A DNA stretch of 64,000 bases from Eulemur rufifrons. Lineage: Eukaryota > Chordata > Mammalia > Primates > Lemuridae. Made by a program: the position numbers and the translations under genes. Position 1 is the stretch's first letter; each line of letters starts with the position of its first letter. Below, piece by piece: positions 16,670 to 29,300 of this stretch. The notes under the pieces were generated by a model. The model saw only the letters and a program-made list of their open reading frames with translations. It had not been told where the DNA came from and searched no databases. Location of the stretch: NCBI RefSeq assembly GCF_041146395.1, contig NC_090984.1:82719114-82783113 (forward strand), given 5' to 3'.

Positions 16670-17780
16670 TGTTGTAAGTTTCTTATGCTGTACTTGAAGT
16701 GATACAATATTGCTTAAAGGTGGACTATGGTAGCTTAAAGATGTATACTATAAACTCTAAAGAAACCATTATAAACAAAACAAGCATATGAGATAAAATG
16801 GAATAATGAAAATTATTAAACTCAAAAGAAGGCAAAGAGAAAAAAGTTTCAACGAGCAAATAGGACAAGTAAAAACCAAATTGAAACTTGGTATATTTAA
16901 ACCCAATTGTATTGATAATCATGTAAAATCTACTGCAAAGACATAAGGATTAGCCTAGAGGAAAAGATGGATTATGCAATAGTTAGTGCTGGGAAAATTA
17001 GCTATTCTTTTGAAAAATAAAATTAGATCTCAACCTTTTGCCCTACACAGAAATAAAGAGCTAAATATTTTTAAATTAAAACCAAGAAATTATTAGAGAG
17101 CTTTCCTAAGGTAAGCACATTACTCACAAGTCACACATACACACAAAGTTTGATAAATTTGAATACAAAAAAGATTTAAAAACTTTCCTATACCACCACT
17201 TTAAGATAGGTGATAAAGAGGAAATATTTTCAACTTTTACAAAAGCCAAATAATTGGTATCTTAGTATATAAAGAGATTCTGCAAATCAATAAGAAAAAT
17301 ACAACAACACAGTAGAAATATTGGGGGGATGTGAATGGGAAATTCATAGAGGACAAAATTAAAAACAGTTAATAATTATGGGAAAAGCTGTAAACTTTAC
17401 CAGTAACAAGGTGACTGAACATTAATATACTGATAAGATATTTTTTACCTATCTAATTGGCAAAATTTAAAATGATTGATAATAGTGTTTGTAAGAGTGT
17501 GAAGAAATAGATACTTCCATAATTTTTGACAGAAGTGTAAATTAATACAACATTTTTGGCAGAACAATTTGGTAGTTTCTATCAAAATTTTGAATAAAGT
17601 TAGCTGGCAAGTCAGCAATTTTATTTCCAGATATTTATCCTATAGAAATACAAACAAGTAAAAAAAGATTTAACTGTATTGATTTGAAAAGAGAAACATG
17701 TTATATGATCTTAATGTCAAATACATATTGGCAAAATCTTGTTGTGGTATAGTATGCAGCAGTTAAAAATAAACGGTTTA

Positions 17781-18078
17781 GGCAGGGCCCAGTGTCTCAC
17801 ACCTATAACCCTAGCACTCTGGGAGGCCAAGGTGAGAGGATTGCTTGAGCTCAGGAGTTCGAGAACAACCTGAACAAAAGCGAGACCCCCGTTTCTACTA
17901 AAGATAGAAAAACTAGCCTGGCATGGTGGCGTGCGCCTGTAGTCCCAGCTACTGGGGAGGCTGAGGCAGAAGGATCACTTGAGCCCCAGCGTTTGAGGTT
18001 GCAGTGAGCTATGATGATGCCACAGCACTCTAGCCAGGATGACAGAGTGAGACTCTGTCCCCCCAAAAAAAAAAAAAA
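17781..18078 (+). mobile_element. Alu SINE (old), plus orientation
   Basis: It starts 'ggcagggcccagtgtctcac' and ends with 'gacagagtgagactctgtcc' and a poly(A) of about 14 bases. It lacks the long A/T-rich lemur linker and is more diverged than its neighbours. Target duplications are unclear. Confidence 0.93.
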
Positions 18079-18509
18079 TGTTTTAGATGTACAGACATTA
18101 AAACATCTTCAGCATACATTAAGTACAAAAAAAGACAAAATGCAGTACACTAGTATAGGGTAGTACGAATAAAAGATAAGGTACAAAATCATATGTGTGT
18201 ATTTAAATGTAAGTGCATAAAAAATGACCTTGAATTACATGTAACAAACTAACCCACAGCTAATTCTGAAGAGAATGATTAAAGACAATGGAGGAAAGAG
18301 AAGTTACCTTTTTTTTTTAAAACTCCGTATTGTATTAATAATCAAGAAAAAAAAGCAAAAGAGATAATGCAGGGAATAAAAAACTTTTGGAAAAAATAAC
18401 CTATTATCAATGTTGTCAGAGAGATAGAAAATACTGCACTCAGAAAATTGGAGAGGTCTGCTCTGGAGATAGAGAAATAATGATGAGCTTTTAAAAATAT
18501 GATAGCCAT

Positions 18510-18842
<333 letters not shown>

Positions 18843-19606
18843 AAAATATGATAGCCAAAATATATATTCTAGTGAAAGAGTTGGAAGATAAAGGAAATCT
18901 CTCAGAAAGCAGAAGAAAAAGACAAAGAGATGGACAAGAGAAAGGATAGAAAATGAGAGCTTTCCAACACGTAATGGTAGATGTTGGCACACATGTCTAC
19001 TCGGAGATAGACATAGGAAAAATGGAGGAAAAGTTTCCCAAGAACATTTATCAGAACAGAAAGACATGCATTTCCAAACTGGAAAAAAATTGCCAGGAAT
19101 GTCCAGAAAATGAGTAATAAAGACCAACTCAGGACACATCATCATACAGTTTTTAAATACTAGGGATAAAGAAAAGATCATAAATCCTTCCATAGATTTT
19201 TTTTTATTTACCAAAACAAAGAGGGGTTTTATAGCTCTGTGAAGATTTTGGGGAAATCTGGTGATACCTACATAGGATAACTTAGCAAGTAAAAAGAGGA
19301 AGTCATTAATTCAGAACAAAATGTCGAAGAAAAACATATAATCGTAGTACACTTACATGGCTCAACAATTAACAACACTGTACAATCATAATGTAAACAC
19401 TATTATAATGTCAATTTGGCAAAAAATATAAATATTGAGAAAGGAGGGAAATTCTGTGTAGTGAGAGAATGAATGTGTGTAAAAGTGCTATATTCTCATT
19501 TTCCATAATGGGAAGCTGATATTGTCCCAAATTGAAAAAACATGAAAAAGCAGTATACAAATACAAGAATATTAGAAATATGCAGGTTAATACTTTTTTG
19601 TTTTTT

Positions 19607-19775
19607 AAAATCTTTTTTCTTTTTTTAATTTCAAAATATTAAGGGGGTACAAATGTTTTTGTTACATGGATAGCTTTATAATGCTTAAGTCAGGGCTGTA
19701 AGTATGCCCATCACCGGAATAGTGTTCATTGTACCTGTTAGGTAGGTTTTTACGCCCCTTCCCTCCTCCCCCCAT
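19607..19775 (-). mobile_element. 5'-truncated LINE-1 3' end
   Basis: A T-rich start is followed by 'attaagggggtacaaatgtt' and 'tttgttacatggatagcttt', then 'gcccatcaccggaatagtg' and a C-rich end. This is the reverse complement of a LINE-1 3' UTR, in a form unlike human L1PA and probably a lemur family. Confidence 0.75.
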
Positions 19776-20600
19776 AATACTTCTTTTCTAAAACCACTTT
19801 AAGAGTTGAACGTGTTAGTGTTTAGAGGGAAGGAAAAGGAAACTGCTATTTTTTTGTTAGAGGCTTTATAGTACATTTGAGTACATTTAAATTATGTAGA
19901 TGTATTACATGGGTAAAAATAAAAAGTTTCTTTTTAAAAAGATAAAAATTATTTCAGTCACTAGCATAGAATCCTGTAATAACCCTGGGTTTCTGGAAGC
20001 CATAAAGAGAAAAGGACCAACAAATGGAAGAAGTAGGAGTGGGTGGGTGTTCAGTCTCTGTTTCGAGGGGTGGGCTATTAAATTTGTCTTGAATGAGCAG
20101 CGTATGTGGGCGCCCAGCCCAGGAGGTGGAATGAAAGAGGGAGGCTGCTATTCCTTTGGACGTGGGCTCTTCCTAACAAAGCACGCAGGCTATTCTGGGA
20201 GGTGTTGAGATATTAATGAAAAGGCTTTGGGGAGCCTTAGGGGAGTTGTTTGTAGTGAAGGTGCCAGAAGGTGAGGAGGATCCCCTTCCTCCCTGCACAA
20301 TGGGGCGCGTGCAGTTGGTGCCCAGAGAGAGAGACCTGGCTCCCGTCCCCTTGGTGAGAACACGGCAGACGGATGTCTGGTAACCCGAAGCCCTTGCCGA
20401 AACCGCCCAAGTCCGTTGCTCCGCCTGTCACCAGGGCTGGGACCGACTCCGGTTTCAGCCACAGGCCTCCAGGGGCTAATGACAAAAAGTGGAGCAAAAA
20501 GACTGAACCTGAGGCCTGGTATTCAGAGGGAGAGGAGGGAGACATGCGTGGGGGGAGGGAATCCTGGGGACAGGCTGGGAGCAGAGGCTAATTAGGAGAC
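19776..20600. other. Unassigned spacer with a small CpG-rich patch
   Basis: The first part is A/T-rich. At about 20270-20590 the G+C content and CpG count rise: about a dozen CpGs within roughly 200 bases near 20305-20460. Overlapping ORFs on both strands (up to 102 residues) show no known motif. No promoter can be shown. Confidence 0.45.
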
Positions 20601-20627
20601 TGTTGATCAGTCTAGCCCCTTGTAAGG

Positions 20628-20745
20628 GTTCTCAACCTTAAATGTTTCTTAGAAGTTCCAAAGGAGCTTTGTTAAAGTATAGATTTATTTCCAAGCCTCA
20701 CCCCACGTCTAATCAGAGCCTCTAGGGGCAAGGCCCAGCACTCTG
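20628..20745 (+). mobile_element. Diverged MER5-like hAT fragment
   Basis: 'gggttctcaaccttaaatgt', 'ccaaaggagctttgttaaag' and 'cctcaccccacgtctaatca' follow the MER5 left-half order. The right end is missing or replaced. Confidence 0.45.
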
Positions 20746-21559
20746 ATGCACCCATTCATCTTTGCCCACCCTTGGGAGCCTGCTGTGCCAGTTCCGGACC
20801 ACCCTCCCCCTGGCCCCAAGGCAGCCTCCTCCCTGAGCTCTTTCTCTTCTTCCTCCTTCATTAGAATTTCTGATGCAAAGGGAACTTTCTGAAACCCAGG
20901 GGTCTGAAACAATATTGCTAAAAATCTGCATTTTGCTAGGGGGTTAACAGTCTCTGTCAGTTATGAATTCAGGCTACAGGCGAAGCAGGTGCTTCCCGGA
21001 GGGGCCGTGGCAAAGCTCTCCTATAGTTCTGCACCGATTGTTATTCCACACAATCACCTTCAGTGAGAACCTCTGAAAGGCAACTAAGAATTTAAAATAC
21101 AAATATTTCTTCCTCCTTCCACAGCCGCCAAGGTCTGGAAAGTGTGCGGTGGGGGCCGTTAGCACTAGGAGCTCAGCACCAAGCCATGGCACCAAAAATG
21201 AAGATGGGCTGCATGGGCTGAATTGCATTATGGAACATAGGAGCTCTGCTTCTGGAATTCAATTGCTTTTCCCATCCAGGGCACAAAATGCTGGGATAGT
21301 ATAAGGGGGAATACTAGAGAGCTAAGAGAAGCTTTTTTCCCCAAAGATGGGTAAAAGATGGTGACTGCGTTTTTAAATCTGAGCCACTAGATGCTGTGTT
21401 CAGCTGTCTGGGACCTCTGTAGCTGATTTCCCGCCTTGAGTTTGGTGTTTGTTGTCAAAAAGCCCTCCCCATCAAGGCCACCCTCATCCAAGATCCAAAA
21501 TAGATTTTCCATGATGAAGATACATGGTAAACTTAGAAGTGGAGGGTCAGCACAGCTTT
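20746..21559. other. Unassigned spacer
   Basis: Mixed-composition sequence with no gene and no repeat I can name. Confidence 0.4.
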
Positions 21560-22105
21560 AGCGTTTAAAATTGCACCGGGTTATAAGCTTCCTGAGGGCA
21601 GGAACCATGCCCCCGTTCACCACTTCATCCTGAGGAACTAACACAATCCCGGCATAGGAAGATGCCCAGTGCATGCTCAGTTAAGCAGTGAGCAAAAGTG
21701 CTGCAGCCACGTGCCGAGGTGCCAGGGCCGCCTGCGAGAACCACATATACCTGCTCCCCACCCAGGACGCTCTTCCCCTGGTCCTTCCCTTCATCCAGCT
21801 CAGCTCCGTGACCCCAACTCAGAAAGTTCTTCCTTGACCACTGATTCTGAAACTGGCCTCTCCATTGTGTCTCTACCACATAACCCTGTTTATTTGTTAA
21901 TAGCCCCAGTCACAATCTCCAGCTCTCTGATTTTCTAATTCATTTTTTATTATTCTTTGATTGCCTACCTCCTGTGCCATGCTGTAGGCACTGCGCTGTG
22001 GAGGTGAGCACCTTATCCACTGTGCTCAATCGCACCACCCCCAGCACCTGGAGCAGGTTCTCGGCATAACAGGCGCTCAATGAATTTGGGTTGAATGAAT
22101 ACAGT
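21560..22105 (+). mobile_element. L2 LINE 3' end pieces
   Basis: 'ttataagcttcctgagggca' with 'ggaaccatg' near 21580-21610, and 'aggcgctcaatgaatttggg' with 'ttgaatgaata' near 22070-22100, are two copies or parts of the L2 3' tail. The part 21750-21940 has the 'cctgtttatttgttaatag'-type stretch that precedes it. At least two events are likely. Confidence 0.55.
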
Positions 22106-22607
22106 AACACTCAATTAGAAGAAGAGAGAAAACTTTTCCCCATTCTAAAATACACGTTTTACCGATTCTGGAAGGGGGCTGCATCTTACAATGGTTGTGC
22201 ATATTTATTGTCATGTTTTGTTCCCACTCCTCCCTGAAAGTTGCTGGCACATCAGGGTGCTTATGTAGGAGATTGTGTCTTAGCACCAATGAAGGACAAC
22301 AAACAAGGATTATCTTGAGCAGAGAGCTTAGCTGCTTCTAAATCCAGGATGTTTTTCTGAGCAATGAGGAGGATGGAGTCATATCAAAGGGGATAAAATA
22401 AGGAAACCAGTGCCCAGAAATGATTAGAAGGAACGTGGAGTATGAAGGCATCCAGAGAGGGCAGGGCCAGCCTGCAGTGGTCTTCGTCCTGCACAGAGCA
22501 GGGCATGTGGGCCCAATCCCATCTGCCTGCTTGAGTTCTGGCCATAGCGCAAAACCAAAGGCTTTGCTTGAGGATGGCCCCGGGTTTGAGCAACTGCTTA
22601 AAGCATT

Positions 22608-22786
22608 ATCTGTTCAAAGTGTGGTCTTGCACCTTCTGCATCAGAACCACTCCAAGAGTTTGCATAAAACACAGATTCCTGGGCCCAACCTCAACCCCTA
22701 GAATCAGGCTTCAAAAGCGGGACACAGGAATGTGCATTTTAATAAGCTCCTCCCCACGTGATTCTTAGGGCAGTGGTTCACAAACT
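22608..22786 (-). mobile_element. MER5/MER58-like hAT element
   Basis: 'ttcaaagtgtggtcttgcac' and 'gcatcagaaccactccaaga' are followed by 'cacagattcctgggcccaac' and end 'gggcagtggttcacaaac'. This is the arrangement of a Charlie-group nonautonomous element. The exact subfamily and orientation are uncertain. Confidence 0.6.
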
Positions 22787-23929
22787 AATACATGACAATG
22801 GGGGAAGGATTCACTCAGGGACCTAAGCTGACTCCAGGCAGCTTCTGGTGTGCCTGCCCATGGCTGCTACTGATGAGAAAGGAGTCCTGCAGGCCGCCAC
22901 TGGTTGAGCTCCCAGGCATGGGCTGCAGGCCTGGGAGGAGACAGGACAGAGCTGGACTTTGGGGGATCTCCAGTCTGTTCCTAACTGCAGCCTGACCTCT
23001 GGTGGTCAGAAGGGAGTGGGTTGGTAAGGAGGACCCAGAGTGCTGAGCGTTTTGTGATTCTGGGGGGAAAAACAAAATCCTTATAAACTCCACCTCTACT
23101 TGCAGAGGCTGTATTGCCAAGACTGGGGTTATTTGAAAGCCAGTTTATGGCTTTCCCAGATTCCTTGTTTTGCCTCTGCTGTACTCATCTTGTCGGCTTC
23201 CTCCTACCTGGCCATTTGTAGGTGACATTTTAGCTGCATTTCTGCATTTCAACCGAGGGAGCAGAGGAGAGAGAGAAGGACAAAGAGATGTTGGGTCTTT
23301 TTCACAATACGTTAATTTTTTAAAAGGTGTTTTTTTTGCGGGGGAGAGATGGTCAAGGTTGAAAAACTGGCCAGACACTGTCCAAGTGTGCCTGTCTGTG
23401 GCTTCCATTATTCATGTCGCTGCCATTCTTCTCCCTGGATCCCTCCCTGCCTCTCACCTGGCGGGAGCACCTGAAACCACTGAGGATCGGGCGCGCTGGC
23501 GCCACTGCTGCTGCAGCCCTTGCTCTGCCCACCGTGCCCAGGTGTGTTTCACCCAGCATCCGGAGTTAACCTGTTCCCCTTGCTAAAGCTCACTCCCTCA
23601 CAGGATGAAATTGGCCATAAAAACACTTAAAGAAGTCTCTCCAGTAATATATCATCCTCTCCTTTTCCTTTTTAATTCTTAGGAATTTATAACTGGCAGA
23701 AATAGATCACTTGCCTTCAGTGATGAATAATAATGTGCTTTTGTATTTCCAGAACTGAAATATAGTGCCCAACTCAAGGAGCTATCATCCTTTTGTCTAG
23801 TGACTGTTTGCAAAGAAGAATTAGCCTAACAATGGCAGTAAACACAGAGAAGGCAGGTAACAATGGGATAGGAAGTGCCCAGTCCCGGAGTTAGGAGCTG
23901 GAGCTATTGTCAGGGCAACTGTGTGCAAC
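22787..23929. other. Unassigned spacer
   Basis: No gene seen. G+C content rises around 23430-23560. ORFs of 101 and 138 residues here lack motifs and overlap on opposite strands, so I treat them as chance. Confidence 0.4.
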
Positions 23930-24110
23930 TCAGTCCCTCAGTCATTTAACAAACTTTAGTGACAGCCCTCTATGAGGCAGGCGGGGCATTGAATTGCATT
24001 CTAGAAAGACAGAGAAAAGTAAAATGTATGACCTCTACCCTAGAGTTATTTTCAGCCTTGTGGGAGGCAGTGGAAAGACACGTAAACCAACAATTATCAA
24101 ACTATTTGGG
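23930..24110 (-). mobile_element. L2 LINE 3' fragment
   Basis: 'agtcatttaacaaactttag', 'cattctagaaagacagagaa' and 'atgacctctaccctagagtt' follow the reverse-strand L2 3' end order (the 'attcaacaaatatttattgag' type). Confidence 0.5.
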
Positions 24111-24149
24111 GCATGAATTTATCTGGCATGTTTAGCTCTTTGATTTGTT

Positions 24150-24362
24150 ATATGGTCGTCATCATTGTCAAGCTCCTTCAGTGGGTGCATAAAATCTCAT
24201 TCGTTCTCACGATAATCCCATGAGGGAGGTCCTCTTATTATCCCCATTTTATAAATGAGGAAACTGAGTCCTGAGAAAGATCCGATGGTTTGCCCGAGGC
24301 CAGACAGCTGGTGAGTGTTGGAACTGGCGCTGGGACCCAGAGCCCAGGGTGGAGTCTGCCAG
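24150..24362 (-). mobile_element. MIR SINE
   Basis: 'ctcacgataatcccatgagg', 'ttattatccccattttataa', then 'atgaggaaactgagtcctga' and 'gacagctggtgagtgttgga' are the reverse MIR core and 5' half, well preserved. Confidence 0.85.
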
Positions 24363-24459
24363 GCGGCGAGGCCCTCCAAGGCCTTCTGCCGCTCATCTGT
24401 TTCCGCTGCTCCCTTGCTAGGAGTCTGCTTCTTGCCCTCCCCTTCCCATGCAGCGCCAT

Positions 24460-25640
24460 CCAGGAGCTACTTTGCCCTCACCGTCTCCACTTTCTCACCT
24501 TCCATTCACTCCTTCATCCACCTTCCTCTGACTTGTGCAGCCTCCTCATTGCCACATACATCCAGAGTTTTCAGCCCTCATCTTGCTGGGCCCCTGTGCT
24601 GTATTGGAGACTCTGGACTCCTCCCTCCTCGAGGGTCTCTAGTCACCTGGTGTCTGTGGCATCACGCTGTTCTTCTCTTTATATCTCTCCCACCATTCCT
24701 CTCTCTCTCCTGTGTGGGCTTCTCTTCACAACGCTTCTCTCTGCTGCTTATCCTTTAAACGTTGATGTTCCAGAATTCTCTCCTCGATTCCTTGCTTTTC
24801 TTCCTCTTCACTTGCTTCCAGGACAATCTCATCCACTCTCCTGGTTGTAACTGTACCTACCTGGTGGTGTCTCCCAAATTGATTTCCCCGGCCCAAGCCC
24901 TCCCTCAAGCTTCAGCTGTGTCTATATCTACCTGAGCGCTGGTCACCCCCACTTCAGTGTCCTCCAAGCACTTCAGACTCAACATGCACAAAGCCAATCG
25001 TAGCACCAGAATTCCTTTTGAAACCAACTCTTCCTCTGAGAGTGGTGGCGATGCTAGAAACTTAGAAGCCCCCCCTTGCTACCTTATATTCAACCAGTTG
25101 GTGGGGCCCTCCCCAGTGGACCTCTAAATGCTGTTCCCTGTGTCATTTTCTAGTATCCTGGTCATTTTCCAGTATCCTCGTCTTTCTCCTGAACTACTGC
25201 AATAGTGTCCTAACTGGTTTCCTTATGTCAGGAATATCCTTCCTAAATCTCTCCTCCACCTTAAGGGTAGAGCAATCTATTTAGAATATGAACTGTCTTC
25301 ATCAAACACTTCAGCAGCTGTCCCTCCCCTAGAGCAAGAGCCCAGCCCCCTCGTGGGACATACAAGGCGGCGCCCTGTGACCTAGTGGCTGCCTATGGCA
25401 AGAGCTTCTCCATCCTTGACTCTCTGCATTTCTCTCTTTAGCAGAACAGGGCAGCCCATGGCTGCCTCCTTGCATCTTGGGCACCTCACTTCCACCACTC
25501 AGGTACTGCCTCTGAAGAGAATATCTTTCCTCCCCCCAGCCCACTCCCCTATGCAGCGAAGCCCAGCTAACCCCTGCTCATTCATTCACTATGAATCATC
25601 TCTAACCAACTTTCCCCACACCCTCAAGTTTATATTCCAA
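24460..25640 (+). mobile_element. L2 LINE fragment with decayed reverse-transcriptase motifs
   Basis: A 1.2-kb pyrimidine-rich plus-strand stretch matching L2 ORF2. Decayed motifs appear in the expected order. A 'tggtggtgtctcccaaattg' block near 24863 sits where L2 has YADDSQI. 'LNMHKAN' (about 24979-24999) replaces LNxxKTE. 'LNYCNSVLTGF' (about 25190-25221) stands for LDYCNSLLTGLP. Stops and shifts break the frame. A 186-residue ORF at 24290-24850 is only an accidental run inside this relic. Confidence 0.75.
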
Positions 25641-26984
25641 TTATTTATCTATGTGCCTGTACCACATTCCTCAAGATTTAATAGAAAGATGATGATAGCG
25701 ATTTAAGTGCAGGGCTTCTAATTACTTTAGGCAATCAAAATATTTTCCTGCTTGCAAAATGAGATTTATGAGCTACTGAGGAAGTATTACAAATGTTTTA
25801 GGCTCCATAATCTGCCTTCCAAAGATGTTTAGATGCTAAGTGAGGGGGACGGGCTTGGAAAGAGGACGCATGCCCTGTCAGCAGAGCGCTGCATGAAGCC
25901 GGGACTCTGCGGGTGGCCGGGACTACTTCAGCCCAGGCCTAGTGTGTCTGAGGTGGGATGGAGATTAATATCCACTGCACCTCCCAGTACTGGCGTAACC
26001 ACAACAATACATGACGGCTGAAGTAGACATGCATCAGCAGAGAGCACGGTGAAAACGTTAAAAACATGCCCCTGGTGTTATGGAAAAACAGATAGGCAAT
26101 ACACTCACATGCTTGTGGGTATAGAAGAGGAAATCAGAATTTTAAAGTCTAGTCAAGGCTCAGACAGACCTTTAATCAAGGGCAGAGACCCTATATAACC
26201 CATTTGGGAGTTCTGAGCTCTGGCGAGAATGAGAGCAAAGAGGAAAGCAGTGAGACTGCAAACACCAAGAAGGCAAGTCCAACAGCTTCCAGCCAACTCC
26301 ACGGGGTCTCTCTACTTCCATCTCCTCTTCTTCCATTATCTTCGTCCCTTAGCAGAGTTTCCTTGTGCTCTTTAGTTTATCCTTACTATCTTAATAGTGA
26401 GAGAGGCAAATTTTTTAAATAAATGCATTTTCATCTGATTTGAAACATGCTAGGTTTCAAAAAGATGCTTCATGAGCGTTTGTCTTCTGAAAGGAGAGAG
26501 TCGTGTGCCATCTTGTGGTTGACGGTGGCTATAACAACGATTACGTAGTCCCAGCCGCCTGCCCAGTCTGGCGCCAGGGTTCCCTGGTGTACAGCCCTGG
26601 AAAGGGGCACTAGCAATCAGAGAAAGCCCCTGTGGAGAGGCAGGTGTCACACTGGGGACTGAACTGGTAAGTAATTAATAGCATTGCAGTAAGGTCCAAA
26701 GGGATTTTTCCTGGTCTCTCAACCAGTATGATTTCGTCTCCAGATGCCATTTTTCCCCTAATTAATAAATGGATTCTGATTAGTGGTGGTTTAAAAAAAA
26801 TTACCTTGTGCAGTGGCAAGAACACCAGAGAGCTAAAACCCCTGGTTTCTAATTGCCCCTCTGCCACAGACTGCCGGGGTGAACTAGCAGCAGAGGACAG
26901 CAGAAAGCCCACGGACCTGGGGCCAGGAGGTTTGAATTATTCAAATGTGACTCCGTCTAGTGTGTTACCTTAGGGAAACTGGTT
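25641..26984. other. Unassigned spacer
   Basis: No gene or confidently named repeat. The part 26815-26880 resembles a weak MIR ('ctaatt...gcccctctgccacag'). Confidence 0.4.
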
Positions 26985-27178
26985 TGCTGAGCACTGGCCC
27001 TTGCCGGGTGCTGTCCAAGGTACTTTCTATGTTTCTTCCTATGGGACAGTGTTCTACAAGGGAGGAAACTGAGGCTCAGCAAGATTGAGGGAGTTCTCCA
27101 AGGTGAGACAGAGCCAGTGAATAATAGTGAGTCAGGATCTGACCTGTGGTCTGACTCTAAAGCATATGGTCTTTATGT
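26985..27178 (-). mobile_element. MIR SINE (diverged)
   Basis: 'ggaggaaactgaggctcagc' with 'ccgggtgctgtccaaggtac' upstream and 'tgagtcaggatctgacctgt' downstream are in MIR reverse order. Confidence 0.65.
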
Positions 27179-27544
27179 TTTTAAATCTATTTTTCTTTTA
27201 TAATTTTTTTATCATATGAATATGTGGGAGGGGGAGGGAGTCATACACAAGCCAGATGGCTTGAATTTATTGAGTCCCTTGATGGTAGGGCAAGCCCAGT
27301 TTTCACAAGTGCTCAACAGAGCTACAGATGCTTTTACCGTTGCTTTTTAATTCCCTATGTGTTCTCATTTTCCCCCATCTAATTTTGTTATAAAAGCTTT
27401 TAAGAGACCTAACCACATTAGCTTCAAAAATTATGTCCTTTGATTTCTAAAGATAAAAGGTACAACCTAGGGAGAGAACACTGCCATTCTGCTTAAGGAT
27501 GAATAGGAAAATTAAAGTCCTTTACAGGAAAGACAAGATGCTCT

Positions 27545-27720
27545 ACATGTCATTGATTGAGAACTTTTCCAAGGACTGTTGCCACAAAATCTCACCTGAC
27601 ATGACAACCTTGTGAGGTATGTGTCATTATTATTATCCTCGTTAAAGGGAACTCAGGCACAGAGAGGTCAAGAAACTTGTCTGAGATCACACAACTCTGA
27701 CTTGAGTACAGCCTTGTTCT
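27545..27720 (-). mobile_element. MIR SINE
   Basis: 'caaccttgtgaggtatgtgt', 'cattattattatcctcgtta', 'aactcaggcacagagaggtc' and 'aagaaacttgtctgagatca' give the reverse MIR core. Confidence 0.8.
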
Positions 27721-27721
27721 T

Positions 27722-29300
27722 AAATGACTTTATTGAAGTCTAATTGACATACAATAGGCTGCTCATATTTAAAGTAAAAATGTGATAAGTTTTGAGAGTA
27801 TAAACCTGTGAAACCACAACCACAATGAAGACAATGAACATATTCATTATCCCGCTAATTTCCTCCTGCTCCTTTGTCATCCCTCCCCACACCAGCCCAC
27901 CGCTATCCTGCCATCACTGGGCAACCATTGGTCTGCTTGCTGTCACTATAGTTTCACTTTATATAAATGGAAACATGTAGTATACACCTGTTTGTCTGGT
28001 TTTATTCATTCAGCATAATTATCTTGAGATTTATTCATGTTGTGTGTATCAATAGTTCATTGTCTTTTATGTTGGGGGAATATTCCTTTATGTGGATAGA
28101 TCACAATTTATTCATTCTCTTGATGGACATTTGGATTATTTCTATTTGGGGCCTACTATGAATAAAGTTTCCATGAGCATTGATGTGTAAGTCTTTGTAA
28201 TGGACATAAGTTTTCATTTCTTTTGGGTAATAACCTAGAAATGGAATGTCTGGGTTACATGGTAAGTATGTTTAAATTTTTAACAAACAGCTAAACTATT
28301 TTGTAAAGTGGTTGTACCATTTTGCATACTATGAGAGTTCCAGTTTCTCCATATCCTTGACAACACTTGGTATGGTCAGTCTTTTCCATTTTAGACGTTC
28401 TAATAGGTACATAGTAATATCTCATTGTAGTTTTAATTTGCATTTCCTTAATGACTAATGATGTTGAGTATCTTGTCATTTGCTTGTTAGCCATTCACAT
28501 ATCTTCTTTAGTGAAATATCTGTTCAAATATTTTGCCCATTTTAAAAACTGGGTTGTTTGTTTGCTTATTATTGAGTTTTGTGAGTTTCTTATATATTTT
28601 GAATGTAAATGTTTTATCAGATATGTGATTTTTCAAGTATTTCCTCTCATTCTATAGATTGCCTTTTCATTCTCTTAATAGTGTCTTTGGAAGAGTGGAT
28701 TTATTCAAATTCAAATTAAAAGTTTTCTTTTATGGATCATGTTTTTAGTGTCAAATCTAAAAAGTCTTTGCCTAATCCAACATTACAAAGATTTTTATCT
28801 ATGTATTCTTTTAGAGATTTCGTAGTTTTAGGTGTATGATCATTTTGGTTGATTTTTTTATGTGATGTGAGATGTATATTAAAGTTCTTTTTTTATTTAT
28901 TTACTTTTTTTTTGCAAATGGAGATCCAATTTTTCCAGCACCATGTATTGAAAAGACTGTCCCTTATCCACTAAATTTCCTTTGCAACTTCGTTAAATAT
29001 CGGTTGACCCTATATATGTAACTCTATTTTTATAATCTGTATTTTTTCCATTGACCTATTTATCTTTATGCCAATACAATACTGTCTGATTACTATAGCT
29101 TTATAATAAGTCTTGAAATCACGTAGGTAAGCCTTCCAACTTTGTTGTTCTCCTTCAAAGTTGTCTTCACTATTCATTGTCCTTTGCATGTTCATATGAA
29201 TTTTAGAATCAGCTTGACATTTTCCAAAAAAAAACTTCTGAGATTTTATTTAGGATCACATTAACTCTACATAGATTGTAAGGCTCACTTCATTTTTTTA
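27722..29300 (-). mobile_element. LINE-1 (L1M-type) 3' region, about 1.6 kb
   Basis: Long reverse-strand LINE-1 match: 'tttattgaagtctaattgac', 'aaaccacaaccacaatgaag', 'gaccaatttattcattctc'-type, 'atggaatgtctgggttacat', 'tttaatttgcatttccttaa', 'atgactaatgatgttgagta' and, near the end, 'ccagcaccatgtattgaaaa'. It covers the 3' UTR and the end of ORF2. Frames are broken. Confidence 0.9.

Noticed and set aside
24290..24850. 186-residue ORF, the longest in the window
   Set aside because: It lies across a MIR and an L2 relic. The encoded protein is Leu/Pro/Ser-rich with no domain, and there is no splice or promoter context.
27722..29300. Possible LINE-1 ORF2 coding capacity
   Set aside because: Many stops and shifts. 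Only old 3' sequence is present, so there is no active retrotransposon.
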